A stretch of 64,000 bases of DNA, taken from contig CM048552.1 of NCBI GenBank assembly GCA_026413225.1, positions 54,575,001-54,639,000 on the forward strand. Reading direction: 5' to 3'. The first letter of the stretch is position 1, and every line of letters starts with the position of its first letter. The notes under the pieces were generated by a model. The model was not told where the DNA came from. It worked only from the letters and a program-made list of their open reading frames with translations, and did no database searches. Origin of the DNA: Otis tarda (lineage: Eukaryota; Chordata; Aves; Otidiformes; Otididae). The position numbers were made by a program, and so were the translations under genes. This document shows positions 52,101 through 61,100 of this stretch, piece by piece.

Positions 52101-55100
52101 ATGTTGTATTTTATCACTGAGTATTTTTCATATGCACATATTATTTTTTTTAATAACAATATTTTCAGTGTAACAAGTTTACTCTCTTACTGGAACTAAA
52201 AATAAAATACATAGAGTTTCTTTGTCCAGGATAACTAGAAAGCATAATCTTAAGGAAAAAAGGCGAATGAGGTTAGAATAACAAACTCGGGTGTTGTATC
52301 AAGTGTTGTTTCCTAACAGTAAGAATAATTCACAGTAAAAATATGCTACATAAATTGTGTCATGGAAAAGGCCTGTTACTTAAACAATTTGTCTCTGTAG
52401 AATTTGCTGTTGAGTACAGTCTTGCAATAGTTATTGTATGCTGTAGAGAAAGCCGACGAGAGGTGATCTAATAGTTTTTCTAACCTCTAGTGTGGTTCTT
52501 TGCCCGAAAAGGCAAGTTACGCTATTTTTAGAAGTTAGCTGCTTTCATAGTTGCCAGCAATCTTGGCAGTGATTTCCACTACCATGAGATTTTTAAATTC
52601 TACAAATCTGCATTTCTCTTTTGAATTTTAGATACCATTCCAGGGAGACAGTGCATGTCCTCCTGCTTCTTTCTTCTTAGACAGTTTGGTAATGTCCTGA
52701 TTTACCTCAACTCAGTCAAGGTTAGTATTATTATTTAGTATTGGTAGTACTCTAATGCATGTAATCATCACTTTTGGAATTAGACAGTACCAGGTGAGAC
52801 GCTATGTAAACATAAAAAGATACAAAAACACAACAGTAACAACAAAAACCAGAAACAACAGTAGGACATAAGTGGTCGATACAGCAAATGGATCAAAGTG
52901 TAAAGAAGCAGTTTATAAGATAGGATTGTGCAGCATGGTGGTCTCATCACACTTGCAATTTAACCATTATCAGGCTTCTTAGAGGCATCACAGTAGATGA
53001 GGAAGATAAGTAAAAGAAGACAATGAAAAAAAATGGTGGATATTTATGGGGTGGACAGCATAGAGGGAAAAAAATTAAAAGTTTTCTTAAGACTTATCAA
53101 ATAAGTGATGGAGATTATTGTCACTGGTTAGTAATTGGGGACAATATTTTAATGAATGAGACTGTTTAAGGAAGATAGGACATGAAGGACTCTGAAAGTA
53201 ATAACACTTCTATTTTACAGGGCTGAGGTAGGGCAGTATTACCAAAGCAGTAAGCTAAGAATATTATTTTTGCAGAAGTAATTTAAGTGGTACCCTAAGG
53301 GCAACGCTGCATTTTTCAAAGTAAGAGAAAGAGCTTGCAGATATCATAATGCAGCATTATTTGATCACCAGTATCCAATGGATAAAATAGATATAACTTA
53401 CAGATATCCAGTTATAAGTCAGATGTGAGGAAAAAAAGAGAGGCTGGAGTGTGATTACAGTGTTAAGTGATTGCAGTCTTGTTCCAGTGATTTGAAACTA
53501 GAACTGTAAGAACTCTATATTTGGTAGGAAGAGGAATGAGAATCTAAAAAGAAATTATTAGGGAGGTACACAAGAGAAGCACAATTACAATGTTCTAAGG
53601 AGTGTGAGATCTAAAGAAAAACATGTGGTTGTAAGGGTGCCAAAAGCAGCTGATGGGTGAAAAATTATGAAGGTGTAGTGTTTTTAAACTTTGTCTGGAA
53701 AGAGATCATTGAAGAAATCCCAAGTGGCTGTAGCCACAGGAATGGCTCCACTGTAGTGTAATTGAAGAGACACTCCACCACCACCGACACCCCGAATTGG
53801 AGTGTGTGTGTAATTGAAGAAAATGAGAGCTGGAAAATAACAGTGAGATTTGTTTTGCCTAACTTGAGCCATCTAAAAGTCAAATTTCTTGTTAGAACTG
53901 ATCATCTGGTCTCAGTCTATAGCCAATGGCGGCACATGGTAATTTCCAGACGAGAATTCATCCTGTATATTTCTTACACTTATCTTAGAATGGAATGAGT
54001 TACCCCACAGAAATGCCCAGCTCTTTCAATTTCCTTCAAAAAATTCTTAACCAACTAGTTCTAACCTGAAAAGGTTAAATGTGATTACTCACCATTTCCA
54101 AGGTAGGAAAAGCTCAGAAGGTGAGAAAGCTTAGAAATGAGAGAGAGAAGAGTAGCATCTGGGGGGTAAACAGAGTTGTCATTAATATTGCAAAGTAAGG
54201 CTAGTATTTGTAAAGGAAAGGGCCAGAAACAAACAAGATGCTAAACAGAAATTAAGAGGGTAAAAGAGGGCAATAGAGTGATTAGAGGATATAGGTCAGT
54301 GTCATGAGACAGGAGAGGTGCCACAGGGAGGGCATTAGGTGAGACAGTTCTGCCTCTGTGAGGGTATAAAGGAATGTGTTGTAGGAAAGGTTAGAAAGAA
54401 AATCTGAAGGGAAAAGGAAGAGCACAGAATACTCAGTGTTATTTTGTAAGATGTTAGTAGGAGCCCATGCAAAGAGAGATATAGGTGAAGAACATATCTA
54501 ATGTTTGAAAACTGTCAGGAGGGAGGCAGAAATGGCAACAGGTACAGGTATGTGAGCCTTCAATCCCGTTATATTTATCAACCAGATGAAGGAGCATTCT
54601 TAGCTTGACATATTCAGGAGAAACAATTATACTGTGTGTGCACAGGAAAAGACTGCTTGTTTGGGTGTTTTGTTTTGTTTTAAAAACTTAGCTGTTTCGC
54701 TGAAAGTATGTAGAACTACTGTCACACGTTATAACAAATATATGTGGATCTCATCAGCTTGCAAGCTGAACTTGTCCACATATACATGCTTTTGGCATCA
54801 GTAACCATATATCTGTTTTGATTTGACCCATATTTAGGCAAATATTATGTATTTTTTTAAAAAATATTCCCTCAGTTTTCACAGTTGTAATGTGAATGCA
54901 TTTATAGATTGATGCCTTTCATTGCATAGTGGTGTACTCTTATTTGAAATAGTGGCCACTAGCCCCTGAAATGCAAAAAGAAAGGTGATTCAGAATATAA
55001 TTAGAAAATGAAATATTGTCTTAAGAAATTTAGAAGATAGATGTTATTTGCTATAGAGGGAAGTTAAGAAAATAAAATTATACAAAATGAAGATTAGAAT

Positions 55101-58100
55101 AAACAAGGGAGATTTGAAACCTCCATTTGTATTAGGAGAGGCTGAAAACAAGATACAGCTTGCTGGAATTGCAGCAAATTCACTGTGTCTTTTCTAAGAA
55201 AATGCATTTTGTCCCTCTCAAAACACAGTTGGTTTATGGAACTCATTGTCACAGTTCAAGGTAGGGTTGAGGTTGCAAGTTTGGAAGGTTTTAGAGATTG
55301 TATCTAGCAAGTTGCAAAATGATCAAGCTTAAGTAAAATATGTATTTGTTAAATTTTTGAATGGAATCATAATTACTGGTAATTTGAGATATAATGCAGT
55401 TGATAAATAGCAAGGACTAAGGACAAAAGTTTTCTGCCTACTACCACTTTCCTCGCATGGTGCTTTTGAAGTACTTGATCATTCTCATCCTTTTCTAGCT
55501 GAGACTAGCCACTGCACAGATTTACTTAGGTTATTCCCCTCCTCTTCAGGTCACAGAGATGCAAATAATTATTCCTGTACCATGTTGTAGGCAAGGGTTA
55601 GGTGACTTTACAGTCACCTTTGTGTTTCATTCACAGGAATAAACTTCAGTAGAATCTCTGCAGCTCTTTAAGTGGAGCTGTGCACTCCGTGAAGATTGTT
55701 TACATGATATTCTCTCAGGAAAGACCACCAGTCATCCATGATTGATTAAAACTGCTTTAGGCATGAGAATGTCTCAAAGGACACCTTATTATAAAAATAT
55801 TGCCAGCTGCCCTGACATTATAACACTGAGAATCAACTGAGTAGACAAGCTAATTCAGGCTCAGCTGAGTTCTGGCCACAATGAATGCTTCATTGTTCAA
55901 CTGGGCGTCTGAGCATCTCATTGAAATGGACATCACTTGGAGCACAGTTAGTTTTATGAAAAGATTGAAGATCACTAAAAAGACCACAAAAGACTGAGGT
56001 CCAGCAAGTATAATGTGATTTTTTAAAAAAAGAAAAAGAAATGAAATATCTAGCTGCTGCAAATGTGTTGTGCAATCAGCAGCACTAGTTTGTTTCTACT
56101 GGTTTTGGTTTTGCAGCATGTCTGGTCTCTAGCACTAATACAGCCAGGATCGAATGATACAGTTTTTGAGTTTGGTTGCTGATAGAGTTTCTTTTCCATT
56201 TTAATTCAAAAATACAATGGGGGCTATTTGAATAGAAAAAACTATTCATGCAATAGAACTAGCATCTCACCAGATTTGCTTAACCTGAGACTTGTGCTGA
56301 TTCATATGTAACTATCATTGAGGAACAATACAGTAAAGTGTTGTAATTCTCCTATGGTGAAACCAGTTAGTTCACCCTAAGGGTACTGAAATGTTTTGAC
56401 AATCGAGCTTAAGATTCACCTGATTCATTCATCCTCATGCTTTCACATAGCTTGCTATATTTGCTGGCTTTTGGACCCTAACATAGACTATTTGGGTGAA
56501 ACCTAGACATCCAGCAAATGGTAGCAACCCCCCCACCTCTCCTCTCAAGGCACTAGCTTGATGTATGTGGGTGGACTGAACCGGTACCCTTTGTTGACTG
56601 CCTGTGACAGGGAAGGGAAGAGGTTCCTCCAGTGTCCCTACATCATGAAAAAAGAAGATAGTGAGCACGGGGAAAAGGCTTTGCTGCTTGCTTCCCATAT
56701 CTTTTGTACAGTCACAACTGTGCTTTTTACCTCCTCCTCATTCTTTAGTGAGGGAACAAAATAAAAGCTTGATCTTCCTACGCAAGTTCGGTTTCTTTTA
56801 TAGATGTTATATAAGGAAAAAGATTTCTTCTTCCATAAACCTTGCTGTTATGCACCCAGGAAAGCTTTTCTTACAGTAACTAGAGTGGATAAACCACCCT
56901 ACTTTTTTCCCCATGCTCTTTCATAAGCACTGCACCTCTCCTTGGCAAGGAACCTTAATTCCATCCATGCTTGTAGCAGTGGTATTGTGTTCCACCTTAC
57001 CCCTACCAGGTCTACTGGTGCAGCATGTATAGGACAGTGCTGAATGTAGAACACAGTCAGCTGACTTTTGGTCATCTGAATTATACTTCAATCTGGACAT
57101 CTGCCCATGATCAAATCTAAGCTATTCGAGCCAAACCCAAACATGAGGCTAACTTATACCTAGAGTTATATTTCCTGCTTTGGTCCATGCAGCTTTTCAG
57201 AAAAGATACAGATAGATCAACCTGATCTGCCATTAACCAGGTGTGTTCAGTCTAATATTATTGGAGAAAAAAACTTAGTGTTGCACTTCATATAGAGAGA
57301 AGGGTGCCTGTAAGCAAGGCTTGGGCTTTAGGAAGTCCTATTTCACAGTATGCTGCCTGGCTACAGTCTGGTACTGTGGCTCCACCTTCATCATGTGATC
57401 CAGCATGTCAGACTAGCATCTGTCACATAACCAGATCCACAGGATCTCTTGTTGAACCTTGAGAAGTCTTGGCAAAACAAACTGTTCATCTCCTTAAGCC
57501 ATTAGGGAGTCAACTGCTTATTTACCATCCTAGTGGTGAAATAAGTGCTTGGGAGGTGAAAGAGACTGTGGCAGCACAGCATGTCTTCACATGCCCAACA
57601 TGAAACTTACACCCATAAAAGCTGCCACTGCAATTTTGAGTCTGAAGCATTCTCCAGATCTCTCATGGTTAATACTGTGGAATGTTCCAGCTCTGTTTGT
57701 AGTCACGAGTGTAGGATGGAAAGCCAGTCCATAATTTTCTACTCACTGTTTATAAATGCCGTATGTTCATAATGTGGGTTTTTCTTTTTTCTTCCCATTG
57801 TCTTGATATAGTCTGACTCAGATTTGGGGGGGTGTGGGGTGTGTATTTTTAATGTTATTACACCATGGCAGGAGAGGTTTTTTGTTTATTTATTTGGTCT
57901 CTGTGTGGCTTATTTTCCAGAGTTACTTCTACAACGATGACACTTTTAACTTCAACTACGCCCAAGCCAAAGCTGCCATAGGCAATTTCAGTGAGGCCGA
58001 AGAGGTATGTATTTACTTTCTTTAAAAAACAACAATGGAAACATTTCCCATATACTCCCCTCTTTCCTTCCTTTTCTCCCTCCAGATCTTCTTGATGGTT

Positions 58101-61100
58101 GAAAATAGACAGGTTGTGGAACATCTTCCCCTTCTTAGAGGAACTGAAACTCTCAGTGAACGTTATTCAGAAAAGATTATCTTGCTAATCTTGTAATGTG
58201 AGTTATATGGGGAGTCATGCTGCTTGTGGTGCATCACAAGAGTGCTTGCAGCTATCTCTAATTGATTAAAGAATGCCCTCTTAATCAGATTTCCTATGCT
58301 TTGTCTGGGATCCCGGGCAGTCTTATTGTTCAGACTGACTAGGGCATGCTGAGTAAAAGGCACTGAATAGTTAAGAGTTTCTAGGTGTCCCTAGAAATTT
58401 GTGTTTAAAAAAAAAAAAAAAATTCTTCCTCTGGGAGATGTGGGAGGAAAAGAGTACTCACTATCTTATTCAGCAGCACCCAGATGCAGCTGGAAGAGAT
58501 TAACTTCTACACACAGCATTTTTTGTGTCTATGTGCAGTAGAAACTTAATTACAACAAAAATATGCAAAAGCAAATAGCTATTATGAAGATGGAAACAAC
58601 ATTTTCCACAAGACCAGAAAGAAGACAAGCCAGAAGGAAAAAAAAAAAAAAAAACCCAAAAAACCCCACGTAGTCTAAAGTGAATCATATAGGTTTGGTT
58701 AGTTTGGATTTTTTTTTGTTTGTTTGTTTTTTCCTGTCTTTCTAACTTTTTAACTCTTCAGGTTTCTTGACAACAGAGCCCCCCTGGTTTTTCCCCTCCC
58801 TCCCCTGTCCCCCTACCCCACACCTACTTCCTTAATTTCTGTGACCTGAAATTGCATCTCTCTTTAAGAATAATATCCAAGACTGTCAGGCAAAATACAT
58901 TTCAATGCACCTATCTTAATTTAGCTACCTTAATGAAAATGCAAGTATCTTAAAACTACACTAGCAGGCTATGCTGATAAAAATGCTAAGCTTTAGCTGC
59001 AGCCAGGCAACAAAGAAACACAAAGATGTAAAGTGCTGTTAATCCACATTTTTCTTCTTATGTTCTTACAAATGATTCTGTATAAACTTGTGTTATGTAG
59101 CTGATGTGTTTAAATAACAGCATTATGTAATTAAATTCATTAGTCTGTCCTAATGTCTGATCTTTGCCAATGAGATCACCCTTCCCCAGTGTTTCATAAA
59201 CCTGTAAAATATCTCCATGTTGTCCCAAAACTTGGGTCTGTCACTCGGTGTGCAAAGAGCCAATCCACACACAGAGTGGAGATATTTCCTTTTATTGCAT
59301 ATATGGGCGCATGTACGGGTGCCTGTCCAAGACAGCACACCAGGTCTTCAAATCTACGGTTATTTATACACAAAGTATTAACATATTCAATCTCTAATAC
59401 ATATGCATTGCAATTTCATTAAATGATTGGTTAGAGTCTCTTCACCTATCATGTAAACTAGCACACGTGCTCAGTCCTGTTCCTGTGCCTACTTCCAGTC
59501 GGTGGTACGGTTTGGGTCAAGGGTCCATGAATCGGTGGTCATAGTTCCACCTGCTGGAATTACCTTTCCCCTAGTTTCTTCGTTAGTTTGGCAAACCTAC
59601 GCAGTTCTTCACGGGTTGCTGATAAAGCTAGCATTTCATCATTTTATGCTTCTTGCGTTTAGACAGGTCAGACAAAGGCACATTGTTTAAAACCTTAGTT
59701 CCCCAATTTCCATAAATCTAGTAGGTTTAACTTTAACTTTTAGTATTTCTACATCATCCACATATAGCACTTATTAACTTATTAAAAAGCTTGCCTCCCA
59801 AGACAAAATGAAATAAAACCTATGATAAAGTGCTACTTACACTGATAATGCTGCTTTTTAAAAATTTCTTCCCAACCTCCAAAATTAGGAGGTCAGCAAG
59901 GTTTAACCAATAAAAATTTGTGGAACTTACTGTTCCAGTACATACGTCTGCTCCTATAAAGATATTTCGAGTTTTGCTAGTACCATCCTAGTACAGTTAC
60001 AAATATACCTGCAGAGAGGCATAAATAACTTTTTTTTTTTCTGTGAGTAAAGCCAGAGTACATTTTAAAATGTATAGCTTCACCCACGCATCCCTTTAGA
60101 TGTAGAATGTAATAAACCTGTATTTGTACAGTAAATTACAAAAGACAAATGTTTTGCCTCAGAACCTTACTGAAACCAAAATGGTTCAAAATGGCTTATT
60201 GCTGACCTGGAATGATCTCTGACATGTATGAGGAGGAAAGGCTCATATATATATGTGAAACTTCTGGTATTTCAAGAAGATGCTAATGTAATTGCTTGCA
60301 TTGCTTTCTAAACAAACACATTCCAAATAGCTTTTCCCACAGGCCCAGTGTTCCTTTGTGCTGTTTGTGTTGCACGGCCGCCCACTGGCACTTGTTCAGA
60401 GCGGGCCGCACCCTCCGTGCAGCTTGGCGTTTTGCAGCTGCAGAAGTCCCTTGATAAGCATGGCACTGTTTGAATCCTCTACGTACCCGACACAGAGAGA
60501 TGCCCCTGCACTGCACTTGCATACCCTAACTCTTCTCATGAAGCCGTTGCTCGTGTGGCTTAAGCATTAGCTGCACGTTGAGACGAGGCAGGTCAGCCTT
60601 CTGTTTGTTTAAAAAGTACATGCATGTATAATCTTTTATTTTCCTTTTTCCTGCAGGTGTTCCTTTTGATCCAGAGTGAGAAGATAAAGAATGATTTTGT
60701 TTACCTTAGCTGGCTAGCTCGCTGCTGTGAGTCACTTTACCCTCAACATTGCAGAATACAGATCCTCCTCTATTGCATCAGTCTTGGCAATCCACTTTCT
60801 TAATTGAATTTAATGTTGTAGGTGGATTCAGGACTGTGAAAGTGAAAAGCTGATTGCACTAGTTATAGCATGGGTGGTTATTGCACCTTTCATACATCTG
60901 CCTTCAGTAAACAATTACTGCTTCAGTGGAGCACTGTTAGAGTTCTGTCAATGCAGCTTTGCCCAACCTTTTTCTTCTCAATTGTCTACTCAATTGCTTG
61001 AGTGAAGATTTTCTGTCTTAAAAGACTGAGTTACAATTCTAAAATGTTCAGAGTAAAACATAAAATAGAAGCATTCATACTGTGTCAGGTCCAAGAGTCT

